NCBI RefSeq assembly: GCF_004341945.1
Contig: NZ_SMBP01000013.1
Span: 18,273 to 82,272 of the forward strand
Source: Longicatena caecimuris
GTDB lineage: Bacteria > Bacillota_I > Bacilli_A > Erysipelotrichales > Erysipelotrichaceae
DNA: 64,000 nucleotides
Reading direction: 5' to 3'
Within the stretch, counting starts at the first letter, position 1. Each line of letters starts with the position of its first letter. The notes under the pieces are model-generated. The model was not told the DNA's origin. It searched no databases and saw only the letters and a list, made by a program, of their open reading frames with translations. Made by a program: the position numbers and the translations under genes. This document shows, one piece after another, positions 9,723-18,604 of the stretch.

Positions 9723-10610
9723 TTACATCAGATAGTCGCTAAGGAGAAGTTTATCATAATAAGGTTTATCTTCAGCTTTTTCAATGCATTTCAATAGTTT
9801 TTTTTGTAGGAGAAATTGAATGCGTGCATGTAAAAAAGTATCATGAATTCCAACAGCTTCTTTGCTAAGAAGCTTTCCTATTACAAAGGCTTCAACAACC
9901 GGTTTATGAAATTTAGCAAAAGTTTTTATGATGAGGAAATCATAAAAAGTAAGTGGAACAGTAAGTAAGTTATTATTGATGATGGCACGTAAACTACCAT
10001 TTTCCTCTTGCAATGTATGCCAGCATTGTGCATAATACTGAATCAGCGATGGGGGAGCAACTTGTTGAAGGGGAAGGTAAGAGAAGAAGGCTTCTGGGGC
10101 AACTTCACTCCAAAGATGGTTCACATTAACATGATCTCCATCATGATATTCCCAATCAGGTAGTTTCAGAAGATATACAGTATTTGAAAACTGCCATTGC
10201 TGTAATAGATGACAAAACCAATAAAATCCACAAATATCATCCGGTGTTTGGCTGTACCAGATACGGATTGTTTCTTTTTCTTGTAAGCGTTTCTTTAACA
10301 TCGTCATTTGCTGCTTGGTTTGTTCTATGCAATCCTTAGCCATTTGTGTTCCACTAGGAAGATCTTTTGGTAAATCATGATAAAGCTGCTGCAGTATATC
10401 TTGACGTTGGGAAAAGAACAGCTCTTCAGAAATCTTTCCAACACTTAACATAAGGGAAAAACAAAACACATTTTCCCCTACATATGCTTGAAAAGAAGGT
10501 GGGATTTCTGTTGGCAAGGTGGTTTGTGAAGAAGATTGCTGATTGTGCAAAAGGGCATGAGCCATTTTTAAACCGCCACCGGCACTTTCTGTAAATGTGA
10601 TTTCAATCAT
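9723..10610 (-). CDS. DUF1835/DUF3658-like protein of unknown function
   Basis: The 295-aa cytoplasmic protein begins MIEITFTESAGGGLKMA, which resembles the DUF1835 opening where a Ser/Gly-rich turn follows a strand. The C-terminal 110 residues (W.TLQEENGSLRAIINNNL, then YYD-like YDFLIIK, and a GIHDTFLHARIQFLLQKKLL stretch) resemble DUF3658. These domains commonly occur together in Firmicutes; function is unknown. The ATG has an AAAGGAGG site. A metallophosphoesterase gene starts upstream on the same strand about 45 bp away, but no shared function is evident. Confidence 0.7.
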   Translation of the reverse strand: MIEITFTESAGGGLKMAHALLHNQQSSSQTTLPTEIPPSFQAYVGENVFCFSLMLSVGKISEELFFSQRQDILQQLYHDLPKDLPSGTQMAKDCIEQTKQQMTMLKKRLQEKETIRIWYSQTPDDICGFYWFCHLLQQWQFSNTVYLLKLPDWEYHDGDHVNVNHLWSEVAPEAFFSYLPLQQVAPPSLIQYYAQCWHTLQEENGSLRAIINNNLLTVPLTFYDFLIIKTFAKFHKPVVEAFVIGKLLSKEAVGIHDTFLHARIQFLLQKKLLKCIEKAEDKPYYDKLLLSDYLM

Positions 10611-10654
10611 GAAAGAACCTCCTTTTAGAAGTGATGTTTGTAAAAAGGTGCATG

Positions 10655-11521
10655 TTAATTTTCATGCACCAAACGAAAGATCAAAATTTGTGGTCTGGCA
10701 AACAAACGCATATCCATATTAACAGTCCCCAAACCATTGGAAACATAGAGCTTAGTTTCATTGATGCTATATTTACCATGTGAATATGTATCAGCACCTT
10801 CACTTTTCTGTAAAGCTCCTATCAATGGCAAATAAATTTGACCACCGAGAGAATGACCACTGAGGATGATATCTAAATACTTTGTGTTAATTTCATTATT
10901 ATTAATGATATCAGGACAATGCGTTACCATAATATTAAATTCATCAGAACTAATGTTATCAAAAGGCTTGGATACATTTGGGTTGCCATTGATCATGGAA
11001 TCTAAGCCAATGAGTGTAATGCTATCTTTACTGCCGTTGCGAATTTGCAATTTCTTATTGGTGATAATTTCAAAATCACTGTTATAAAGAATAGTAGTGA
11101 CTTTTTGCTTGGCTTCTTTGCTTACTAGATCTTCATCTCCTAATACAGCAAATTTACCTAATGGAGCTTTAATATCTTGTAACAGGGAAGTAATTTCACG
11201 CACGGTTTGTGAATCGGGTTTTTGTTCTTCAAAGGAAGTAAAGACATCGCCGCCAAAGATAACAATGTCAGCCCCTGCGGTTTCTAAGGTTTCCATCATG
11301 GTAGAAAGTCTTTCTTTTTTCATAAACCCATGATATTTGATATCGCTTATAAAAGCAATTTTAATATCATTCATTGAAGTGGGGATTTTTGTACTACTGA
11401 TTGTTTCATTTACAAGCTTCACATGATCCACAGAATAGTAGATAGAATAAAAGAAAACACCTGCAATTAGAAGGGCAAAAAGTAATAATACAGAAACAAT
11501 TTTTACTAGTTTTTTCACCAT
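10655..11521 (-). CDS. Membrane-anchored metallophosphoesterase, YkuE-like, with altered metal ligands
   Basis: The 288-aa protein has one N-terminal membrane segment (residues 7-28) and a calcineurin-like phosphoesterase domain outside. The fold motifs are recognisable in order, but several canonical ligands are changed: DxH appears as ISDIKY, GDxxD as GGDVFTS, GNHD as GDED, and GHxHGGQ as GHSLGGQI; only the THCPD histidine looks normal. It may be a divergent or catalytically inactive homologue. It is placed between RNase J and a DUF1835-like gene, all on the minus strand. Confidence 0.75.
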   Translation of the reverse strand: MVKKLVKIVSVLLLFALLIAGVFFYSIYYSVDHVKLVNETISSTKIPTSMNDIKIAFISDIKYHGFMKKERLSTMMETLETAGADIVIFGGDVFTSFEEQKPDSQTVREITSLLQDIKAPLGKFAVLGDEDLVSKEAKQKVTTILYNSDFEIITNKKLQIRNGSKDSITLIGLDSMINGNPNVSKPFDNISSDEFNIMVTHCPDIINNNEINTKYLDIILSGHSLGGQIYLPLIGALQKSEGADTYSHGKYSINETKLYVSNGLGTVNMDMRLFARPQILIFRLVHEN

Positions 11522-11574
11522 GCTGTTTACACCTCATATTCTCATTTATTTTACCATAAAGAAGAGGATAAGAA

Positions 11575-11601
11575 AATAAAAACCGAAGGTTTCCTTCGGT
11601 T
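11575..11601 (-). terminator. Terminator of the RNase J gene
   Basis: A 9-bp stem AACCGAAGG/CCTTCGGTT with a 3-nt loop overlaps the stop codon and is followed on the minus strand by a T-rich run. Confidence 0.88.
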
Positions 11602-13441
11602 AAGATGGTTCATGTGTTGTTGGTTTTCGTGGCGTTTTTCGTTGATTGACGCGTGTGGCTCTAGCTTGTGCCATGGCTGCCATAGCCGCTTTTGAATTAA
11701 TGATAACAGGAATAACGATAGGATTACGATGTGTCTTATTGTATAAGAACGGTTCCAAAGTAGAACGCACGCAATTCTTTAAATCAGAAAAGGTTGTACG
11801 CTGTTTCATTTTTTCCTTCAATGCATCGTATACAATCATTTCTGCTTCTTTCAATAAGCCCTGACTATCTTTAATAAAGACAAATCCACGAGATACAATA
11901 ACAGGTTTGCATAACACTTTATTTTCTTTTGAATCAATCGCTATGATAGCTGCAACTAATCCATTATCCGCCAAAATCTTACGATCTTTTAAAACGGCAG
12001 TAGATACACCGCTGATATCATTACCATCAACATAAATATCATCAGCCGCAATACGGAAGCTGCTTTCGTATACATGGTGATTACGCAAAATCAATACATC
12101 CCCATTTGCACAAGTAAAGATATTTTCTTCAGGAATACCAGTCTCCATAGCTGTTTCTTTGTGCTGTTTCAACATTTTATATTCCCCATGGACAGGCATG
12201 AAGTATTTCGGCTTAATCAACTGCAGCATCAATTTCTGCTCTTCCTGTGAGGCATGGCCGGTCGTATGCAAATTACCTAAAATTGATTTTGTCAGGACAT
12301 TTGCCCCGGCTTTAAATAATTTGTTAACAACCTGATTGACACTAGCTCCGTTACCAGGTATCGGAGAAGAAGAGAAAATTACGGTATCACCAGGAATCAG
12401 TTTGATGAAACGATGTGTTCCATTCGCAATACGAGACAATGCCGCAAGTGGTTCTCCTTGGCTGCCGGTACATACGATACATGTCTTTGATGCTGGTGTA
12501 TGAGAAAGCTGTTCCGGTTTTAAGAAGTGTTCTTCACCAACCTTGATCTTACCCATTTTACGTCCAATGGTTACAACATTCTCCATGCTACGTCCAAAGA
12601 TAATGACCTTACGTCCACAAGCAACAGCCGCTTCTAAGATTTGCGAAACGCGATAGACATTACTAGCAAAGGTTGCTACAATTAAACGTCCATCCGTTTT
12701 TTTCATGGTATCTAAAATTTCTGCTGCCACTTTCTTTTCAGAAATGGAAAAATCCGCTACACCAGAGTTGGTAGAATCACTCATTAATAAGTCTACGCCA
12801 ATCTGTCCCATATAAGCCATGACCTGATAATCAGCATTGCTGCCAACCGGTGTCAAGTCAAATTTAAAGTCACCAGTTTCAACGATACGCCCATTTGGCG
12901 TATTAATCAAAATACCCAAAGAATCAGGTATCGAATGTGTCGTGTTGAAGAAACCACATGTGAAATGTTGCATCTTGACCGAACTACGATCATTGATTTC
13001 TACGATTTTAACGCCTCTTAGCATTTTACGTTCTTCTAATTTTTTATTGATTAACGCTACCGCAAAAGCCGGTGCGTAAATAGCTTCGATATCAACACTT
13101 TTTAAAAGGAAGGGAATTCCTCCAATATGATCCTCATGACCATGCGTGATAATTAATATTTTACGTTTACGATTATTCTTCACCAGATAGTTATAATCTG
13201 GAATGACATAATCGACACCGAGAAGATCGTCCTCAGGAAAACGAACACCAGAGTCAATGATTAAGATTTCATTCTCGTGTTCAAAGCAGTACATATTTTT
13301 TCCGACTTCGCCTAATCCGCCCATTGCATAAATTAGCGTATCGCCTCGTTCGGTATTTATTTTATTATAACTGTCTTTATTCGTTGTATCCTGACTGATT
13401 CTCGGTGCACGATTTTTATTTGTTGTATGATGATTTATCAT
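11600..13441 (-). CDS. rnj: Ribonuclease J
   Basis: The 613-aa protein is a beta-CASP metallo-beta-lactamase ribonuclease, central to mRNA decay and rRNA processing in Firmicutes. It shows the metal motif HGHEDH at residues 100-105, the GDFKFD and SDSTN segments, the GSQGEP beta-CASP motif, and HTTGHASQEE in the second metal site. I use the ATG at 13441, which has AAAGGAG six bases upstream; a longer frame from 13474 lacks such a site. A basic tail (RKTPRKPTTH) ends the protein. Confidence 0.95.
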   Translation of the reverse strand: MINHHTTNKNRAPRISQDTTNKDSYNKINTERGDTLIYAMGGLGEVGKNMYCFEHENEILIIDSGVRFPEDDLLGVDYVIPDYNYLVKNNRKRKILIITHGHEDHIGGIPFLLKSVDIEAIYAPAFAVALINKKLEERKMLRGVKIVEINDRSSVKMQHFTCGFFNTTHSIPDSLGILINTPNGRIVETGDFKFDLTPVGSNADYQVMAYMGQIGVDLLMSDSTNSGVADFSISEKKVAAEILDTMKKTDGRLIVATFASNVYRVSQILEAAVACGRKVIIFGRSMENVVTIGRKMGKIKVGEEHFLKPEQLSHTPASKTCIVCTGSQGEPLAALSRIANGTHRFIKLIPGDTVIFSSSPIPGNGASVNQVVNKLFKAGANVLTKSILGNLHTTGHASQEEQKLMLQLIKPKYFMPVHGEYKMLKQHKETAMETGIPEENIFTCANGDVLILRNHHVYESSFRIAADDIYVDGNDISGVSTAVLKDRKILADNGLVAAIIAIDSKENKVLCKPVIVSRGFVFIKDSQGLLKEAEMIVYDALKEKMKQRTTFSDLKNCVRSTLEPFLYNKTHRNPIVIPVIINSKAAMAAMAQARATRVNQRKTPRKPTTHEPS

Positions 13442-13557
13442 AATAACTCCTTTCTTACTATATTTGATATGCACCCTATATCTTTTTCTATTATAACATA
13501 AATCAGCGAAAATAATCAGCTTCTGTATCTTTTTTTCATTTAACTACCTGTTTTGGG

Positions 13558-13584
13558 CATAAAAAATGCTCTTAATGAGCATTT
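13558..13584 (-). terminator. Terminator of def
   Basis: An 8-bp stem AAATGCTC/GAGCATTT with a TTAAT loop overlaps the def stop codon, followed on the minus strand by T-rich sequence. Confidence 0.85.
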
Positions 13585-14140
13585 ATTCAATAACCTTAGC
13601 GTCTGGAATTTCCTGCCAAGGATTCGTAACATTGATATGATCATAAAACAAAGTACCATTGAAATGATCCATTTCATGTTGTAATACAATGGCGAGATAA
13701 CCGCTAGCTGAAATTACGATTTCTTCATTACGTAATAAATCAAAGCCTTTGACCTTAATGCGGGCAGCTCGAGGAACGATGCCTTCATGTTCTTCTTCTA
13801 CAGATAAACAGCCTTCACCGTTTTTCAGATATGCTTTTTGAATTGATTCAGAAATAATCTTAGGATTTGCTAAAGCAAATTCATAATCTTCTTCTTCATC
13901 TTTAGGAACAACAACAGCAAGCATTTTTTTAGGAATTCCTAATTGAATCGCCGCTATGCCGACGGCTGGGCGTAGGTTCTGCTTTTCTGCCAGTTCACTG
14001 TCTTGTGAGTCATGAACATATTGCAACATGTCCATTAACAATTCTTTATCTTCTTCATGCATCGGAATTGGTACGGTGACGCTTTTTTCTCTAACGATAG
14101 GATCACTATCCTTAACGATGTTATCATAATTAAAGCTCAT
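13583..14140 (-). CDS. def: Peptide deformylase
   Basis: The 185-aa metalloenzyme removes the formyl group from nascent proteins. All three motifs are visible: AVGIAAIQLG (motif I), EGCLS with metal ligand Cys111 (motif II), and QHEMDHFNG with His155, Glu156 and His159 (motif III). The length and the insertion between motif I and II match the type 2 Gram-positive enzyme. The start follows AAAAGGAG. It is transcribed divergently from ftsW. Confidence 0.96.
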   Translation of the reverse strand: MSFNYDNIVKDSDPIVREKSVTVPIPMHEEDKELLMDMLQYVHDSQDSELAEKQNLRPAVGIAAIQLGIPKKMLAVVVPKDEEEDYEFALANPKIISESIQKAYLKNGEGCLSVEEEHEGIVPRAARIKVKGFDLLRNEEIVISASGYLAIVLQHEMDHFNGTLFYDHINVTNPWQEIPDAKVIE

Positions 14141-14275
14141 ATACAGACTCCTTTTCTTTCGTTCTTTATTTTATACGCTTTTCTTTCAGAATGGAAGAGT
14201 TTTGCTAAATAAATATTAAAAAATGATATAGAATATGATATCATTAAGAGTACATGAAAGAAAGGAGAATGTCAC

Positions 14276-15544
14276 TTGCGGATAAAAAATATAATTGTAT
14301 CTTTAAAGATGCCTAAGAAATTTGATGTGGCGCTGCAGGCAGCTGTGTTGATCCTAATTGCTTTTGGTACTTTAATGATCATTTCAACGAATGCCGGAAA
14401 GGCCGGTGGCTTACTGGTTCTGGTGAAAGTTATCCTCAAACAGATGGCTTTTGTGGTATTCTCATATGTCTTAATGACTTTTTTTGCTAATAACTTTACG
14501 ATGACAAGGGCAAAGAAGCTTTATCTTTATGCTGGTTTAATACTATTAGGCTTATTGGCATTTACTTTAGTATCAAAAGAAACGTTTGGTTCTAAGGCAT
14601 GGATTCAAATTCCGATTCCTGGAATGGAGGTCACTTTGCAGCCTTCGGAATTTGCTAAAATCTTCATGGTGGTTATCATGGCTGTGTATGTAGAATTGGC
14701 AGGTCGCAAAAACTATGATTTTTGGACAATTGTGCGCATTCCAGTCATATTCTTTATTGTTTTCTTTGTGATAATTTTATTTCAGCGCGATTTAGGTACG
14801 ATGTTGGTATTGACGATGATCACGATAATCTGCTTTTTAATACCTTCCCATCGCAGCTTAAGAAAAGCACAGCGTACGGTAAAACTGTTACTCATAGTTG
14901 GCACAGTATGTACATTGTTCCTTATGAGTGAAACCGGAAGTACGATGGTAGCAAAACTGCCTGTTTTTAAACATGTAAGTAGTCGTGTGGATATCGCCAT
15001 CGATCCTTTCCAACATCCGCATGGTGTAGGGTATCAATTGATTAATGGCTTATATGGTTTCGCCAGAGGCGGTATCACAGGTGTAGGTTTTGGTAGCTCT
15101 ATTCAAAAATATGGATATCTTACACAGTCCGATAATGATTTCATCCTCTCTATCGTTGTAGAAGAATTAGGCGTGTTTGGATTAGGTATCGTAGTAATCG
15201 GCTACTTGCTTATTTTACAACGCTTATTCTATTATGCTTTTCATACGCAAAGTGAAGGCTATAAAATTATTTTGATTGGTACCGGCATGTATATTTTTGT
15301 ACATTTTGTTTTGAATGTCGGTGGTGTCAGCGGATTGATACCGTTGACTGGTGTACCATTATTGTTTATATCCAGTGGCGGTAGTTCTTTGATGTCTATC
15401 ATGAGTGCCATAGGAATATCTCAGGGGGTCATCTCACGCATTCGACGTCAGGGCAGTGTGAAAGTAGGCGTAGATAAAAAAAGAGCCCCAAGGGGTAGGG
15501 ACTCTTTAAGAAAGGGAAGAGGAGAAACAAAGATTGGGGGGTAG
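14276..15544 (+). CDS. ftsW: SEDS peptidoglycan glycosyltransferase, FtsW type
   Basis: The 422-aa polytopic membrane protein has about ten hydrophobic helices and SEDS landmarks LQPSEFAKI, FQRDLGT, DNDFILSIVVEELG and GLIPLTGVPLLFISSGGSSL. SEDS proteins polymerise lipid II; the ftsW-rsmD-coaD order matches the Bacillus arrangement, so FtsW is more likely than RodA or SpoVE. The start is TTG at 14276 with AAAGGAG eight bases upstream. The last ~25 residues form a basic tail that overlaps a strong hairpin in the DNA. Confidence 0.88.
   Translation: MRIKNIIVSLKMPKKFDVALQAAVLILIAFGTLMIISTNAGKAGGLLVLVKVILKQMAFVVFSYVLMTFFANNFTMTRAKKLYLYAGLILLGLLAFTLVSKETFGSKAWIQIPIPGMEVTLQPSEFAKIFMVVIMAVYVELAGRKNYDFWTIVRIPVIFFIVFFVIILFQRDLGTMLVLTMITIICFLIPSHRSLRKAQRTVKLLLIVGTVCTLFLMSETGSTMVAKLPVFKHVSSRVDIAIDPFQHPHGVGYQLINGLYGFARGGITGVGFGSSIQKYGYLTQSDNDFILSIVVEELGVFGLGIVVIGYLLILQRLFYYAFHTQSEGYKIILIGTGMYIFVHFVLNVGGVSGLIPLTGVPLLFISSGGSSLMSIMSAIGISQGVISRIRRQGSVKVGVDKKRAPRGRDSLRKGRGETKIGG
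15475..15506 (-). terminator. Antisense-oriented terminator inside the ftsW 3' end
   Basis: On the minus strand AAGAGTCCC pairs with GGGGCTCTT (one G-U pair) across an 8-nt loop and is followed by seven T. No minus-strand gene ends here. A second hairpin, GCAACCA/TGGTTGC at 15544-15563, follows the ftsW stop without a T tract. Confidence 0.5.
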
Positions 15545-15614
15545 CAACCATTTACTTGGTTGCACTAGTATGATGCCCATCCAATTTTGGTTTATACATA
15601 AGGAGTTGAAAAAA

Positions 15615-16166
15615 ATGCGAATAGTTGCAGGAAAATTTCGTTCTCGTGTTATAGAGGCAGTAGATGGGGATGCGACACGGCCTACTTTAGATAAAGTAAA
15701 AGAGGCAGTATTCTCAAGAATTGGGCCATATTTTGATGGTGGTGAGATGCTGGATTTGTTTGGCGGTAGTGGAAATATGTCTTTGGAAGCTATCAGTCGT
15801 GGCATATCCCATTCCATCCTTTGTGATATTCATGGCAAGGCGATTGCGACTATACGTCGGAATATTAAAACATTAGGCATTCAGCAAAATTGTGAAATAT
15901 GGAAGATGGATTACAAGAAAGCTCTAGCAGCTGCTAGTGAACAAGGAAGAAAATTTGATCTTGTTTATCTAGATCCACCTTATCAAATACAACAGATTGA
16001 TTGGATCTTAACTTACTTGGAGGAACATGATCTGCTTTCTTCAGGAGCTGATGTTGTTTGCGAAAGTCTTAAAGAGGATTCCTTTAAAGAGTATTATGGA
16101 ACATTAGAGCAGGTAAAAGATGCCACCTATGGCATTACGCGTATTACATATTATAAGAAGAGGTAA
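15615..16166 (+). CDS. rsmD: 16S rRNA (guanine966-N2)-methyltransferase
   Basis: The 183-aa SAM-dependent methyltransferase begins MRIVAGKFRSR and shows the SAM site LDLFGGSGNMSLEA and the catalytic DPPY motif. Family members methylate G966 of 16S rRNA. The ATG at 15615 has AAGGAG nine bases upstream; the open frame upstream (15534) overlaps ftsW and looks untranslated. It lies between ftsW and coaD, as in many Firmicutes. Confidence 0.94.
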   Translation: MRIVAGKFRSRVIEAVDGDATRPTLDKVKEAVFSRIGPYFDGGEMLDLFGGSGNMSLEAISRGISHSILCDIHGKAIATIRRNIKTLGIQQNCEIWKMDYKKALAAASEQGRKFDLVYLDPPYQIQQIDWILTYLEEHDLLSSGADVVCESLKEDSFKEYYGTLEQVKDATYGITRITYYKKR

Positions 16167-16354
16167 GGGTGAAAACTTGATAAAAATGGGGAACTTAAAA
16201 ATACGGCAAAGGTACTTATTTAAATTAAGCAAATAAGAAATACCATTTACTTCCACATGCTCTATATTGTTCTTTCCTAAAAACTATAAAACAACTAGTG
16301 GTAAGTGTGTTTAGAAAATTTGTGCCCGCATGTAGCGAAAGAATGGAGGCTATT

Positions 16355-16846
16355 ATGAAAAAAGCCATTTTTCCCGGCAGCTTTGATCCAATCACCAATG
16401 GACATCTGGATATTATCACCAGAGCTAGCCATTTGTTTGATGAAGTTATTGTTGTCATATTAGAGAATTCAGAAAAACGTTCTGCGTTCACTTTAGAAGA
16501 GCGCCTACAGTTTATGAAAGCAGCCTGTGCGAAATTAGCGAACGTACGCATTGATCACGATACCTGTCTGACGGTAGAATATGCAAGAAAACATGGAGCT
16601 TCTGCCATCATTCGCGGTGTTCGCAGTGTGAAGGATTATGAGTACGAACGCGATATTGCTAGTATCAATCAGCATATGGCTGAAGATATTGAAACAATCC
16701 TTTTATTTGCTTCTCCTTCACAATCTTTTGTATCTAGTACCATCATTCGGGAAATGGTACGCTATGGTCAAGATATTTCCGCATTTGTGAATGATGAAGT
16801 AAGGAAGGCATGTGTACAACGTTTAAAAGATGAAGAAGGTAAATAG
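16355..16846 (+). CDS. coaD: Phosphopantetheine adenylyltransferase
   Basis: The 163-aa nucleotidyltransferase makes dephospho-CoA from 4'-phosphopantetheine and ATP. The HIGH-like TNGH in GSFDPITNGHLDII and the ISST-like SSTIIREM segment are intact. The ATG at 16355 has TGGAGG upstream; an earlier in-frame GTG-type start lacks support. A 190-bp gap separates it from rsmD and a terminator follows. Confidence 0.96.
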   Translation: MKKAIFPGSFDPITNGHLDIITRASHLFDEVIVVILENSEKRSAFTLEERLQFMKAACAKLANVRIDHDTCLTVEYARKHGASAIIRGVRSVKDYEYERDIASINQHMAEDIETILLFASPSQSFVSSTIIREMVRYGQDISAFVNDEVRKACVQRLKDEEGK

Positions 16847-16856
16847 AAAAGGGAAG

Positions 16857-16902
16857 GAATCCAACACGCTTAGGATTGATCATAGCAGTGTTGGATTCTT
16901 TT
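16857..16902 (+). terminator. Terminator after coaD
   Basis: An 11-bp stem GAATCCAACAC/GTGTTGGATTC with a 20-nt loop is followed by TTTTAT. Confidence 0.85.
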
Positions 16903-17079
16903 ATTTCATATATTCATCAACATCGTATGATTATATAAAAAGATGGTCTTGTTGAGACTTGATAAAGGAGAAATCAAATATGCGATACGTAATAAGTAAG
17001 AAATACGTAAGAAGAAAGCATGGTAACGATTCATAAAAAATGGTATACTAAATAGGAAGTCAACAGAAAGGATGAGTGT

Positions 17080-17961
17080 ATGAGCACACACTTTAAACCG
17101 CCTGGAAAAGAGGCAATGAAAAGTAAAACCATTACCTCAATCTGTATGCTGGCAATTATCATCAGCTTGTATGCGACTTGTTATATGTTGTTTTTTAGAA
17201 CAGTTGATGTTGATTTAACAAAGGACATTTCTATTGTATATGATGGAGAAAGTGGTTCTGCCAGTGTTAAGGTTTTTAATAGTATTACGGATTACAATCA
17301 ACGGAAACAAGAATTTATGGATTCCGTTGCGTATAAGGTTTCACCTAAGAAGAATTTGCAAAATGGCGATACGCTTTTGATAAGCAGCACCTATGATGAA
17401 GATTTGGCGGATCAATACCATATTCATCCCATTCATACGATACGAAAGATAACAGTAGAAAATTTACCGGAACGTTTAAGCAGTGTCGATGAATTGCAAC
17501 CAGCTTTTTTGAAAGAAATCAATCAAAGAGGAACCAGTTATTTAAAAAAGAATATGGAACAGATTTTAAATGAAGATTTCACTGATTTCTACATTAATTC
17601 GAAACCAGAACTACAAGAGCAAAAATTAATGTATCGTATTTTTATGGATGCAAACAAGAAAAGTAATAAAGACCGAATCTTAGATATTTATGCCATAACG
17701 GCAAAAGGTCAGGTCAATGTTTCCGCAAAAGGTGAAAAGCTAGAAGAGAAGGAAAGTACGATTTATTATATGATTACATATAATGAAATTAATACCTCTT
17801 TCATGTTACGTGAGGAAAATATCTATGGTGAAAAACTGATTTATAGTGGTACAAAAGATTTAACAAATCAAAAAGTGTTTGAAAAAGTCATTCAGAATAA
17901 ATATGGGAAACAATTCCATATAACATTTTTAGATTTACCTGTGTATACCGATGACAAATAA
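17080..17961 (+). CDS. Unrecognised membrane-anchored protein
   Basis: I do not recognise this 293-aa protein. One hydrophobic helix at about residues 18-38 (TITSICMLAIIISLYATCYM) follows a short basic N-terminus, so most of the protein probably faces outside. The rest is charged, lysine-rich and low in cysteine, with no repeats. The first ATG has AAAGGA upstream; a second ATG at 17116 is also possible. It is a single-gene unit between the coaD terminator and a terminator that has been split by an IS element. Confidence 0.7.
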   Translation: MSTHFKPPGKEAMKSKTITSICMLAIIISLYATCYMLFFRTVDVDLTKDISIVYDGESGSASVKVFNSITDYNQRKQEFMDSVAYKVSPKKNLQNGDTLLISSTYDEDLADQYHIHPIHTIRKITVENLPERLSSVDELQPAFLKEINQRGTSYLKKNMEQILNEDFTDFYINSKPELQEQKLMYRIFMDANKKSNKDRILDIYAITAKGQVNVSAKGEKLEEKESTIYYMITYNEINTSFMLREENIYGEKLIYSGTKDLTNQKVFEKVIQNKYGKQFHITFLDLPVYTDDK

Positions 17962-18039
17962 CAATGACCATGGATAGCTTCTTATATGGAATGGCATGAT
18001 ACGAAGCGTAATAAAAAAAGGATTCATTTTGAAATGAAA

Positions 18040-18078
18040 TGAACCCCAAAGTTTGGACAATCAAATGAAAGGGGTTCA
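18040..18078 (+). promoter_or_regulatory. Hairpin that hides the IS orfA ribosome site
   Basis: TGAACCCC (18040-18047) in the terminal repeat pairs with GGGGTTCA (18071-18078), which contains the end of the AAAGGGG ribosome site of orfA. RNA entering from outside the IS would fold this way; a transcript starting inside would not. Confidence 0.55.
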
Positions 18079-18085
18079 TTTTTAA

Positions 18086-18604
18086 ATGTCAAAACTTACA
18101 AGAGAACAAAAAATAGAAATATATAAAAGAAGAAAGCAAGGAGAAAACTTAAAATCATTGTCAAAAGAATATTCTGTTCTTAAGGGTAATATATATTACA
18201 TGATAAAACTAATAGATGAACATGGTGAAGATATTCTAAGGAAAGATAAGAATAGGCACTACTCTCCTTTATTAAAAGAAGAAATCATAAACAAAGTCTT
18301 ACATCAACATCACACGATTATGTCCACTGCAATTGAGTATGGACTATCTTCAGATGGTATATTATTTAATTGGATTAAGTCGTATAAAGAGAATGGATAT
18401 GTTATAGTAGAGAGGAAAAAAGGAAGGCCTCCAACTATGCCAAAGAAAAACATTGTAAATAAAGATTATAAAGATATGACACCAGAGGAAAAGATTAAAT
18501 ATCTTGAAGATAAAAATTTATATTTAGAAGCGGAGAATGAATATTTAAAAAAATTGAGAGCTGTAATTCAGGCAAGGAAGAATCAACAATCAAAGAAAAA
18601 GTAG
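18086..18604 (+). CDS. IS3-family transposase OrfA
   Basis: The 172-aa protein has two helix-turn-helix units (residues 1-55 and 60-115) and a C-terminal leucine-zipper-like segment ending YLEAENEYLKKLRAVIQA. It binds the IS ends. A slippery run A-AAA-AAA at 18547-18553, in the zero frame, is well placed for -1 frameshifting into orfB to make the OrfAB transposase. Start ATG has AAAGGGG upstream, buried in a hairpin in read-through RNA. Confidence 0.9.
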   Translation: MSKLTREQKIEIYKRRKQGENLKSLSKEYSVLKGNIYYMIKLIDEHGEDILRKDKNRHYSPLLKEEIINKVLHQHHTIMSTAIEYGLSSDGILFNWIKSYKENGYVIVERKKGRPPTMPKKNIVNKDYKDMTPEEKIKYLEDKNLYLEAENEYLKKLRAVIQARKNQQSKKK

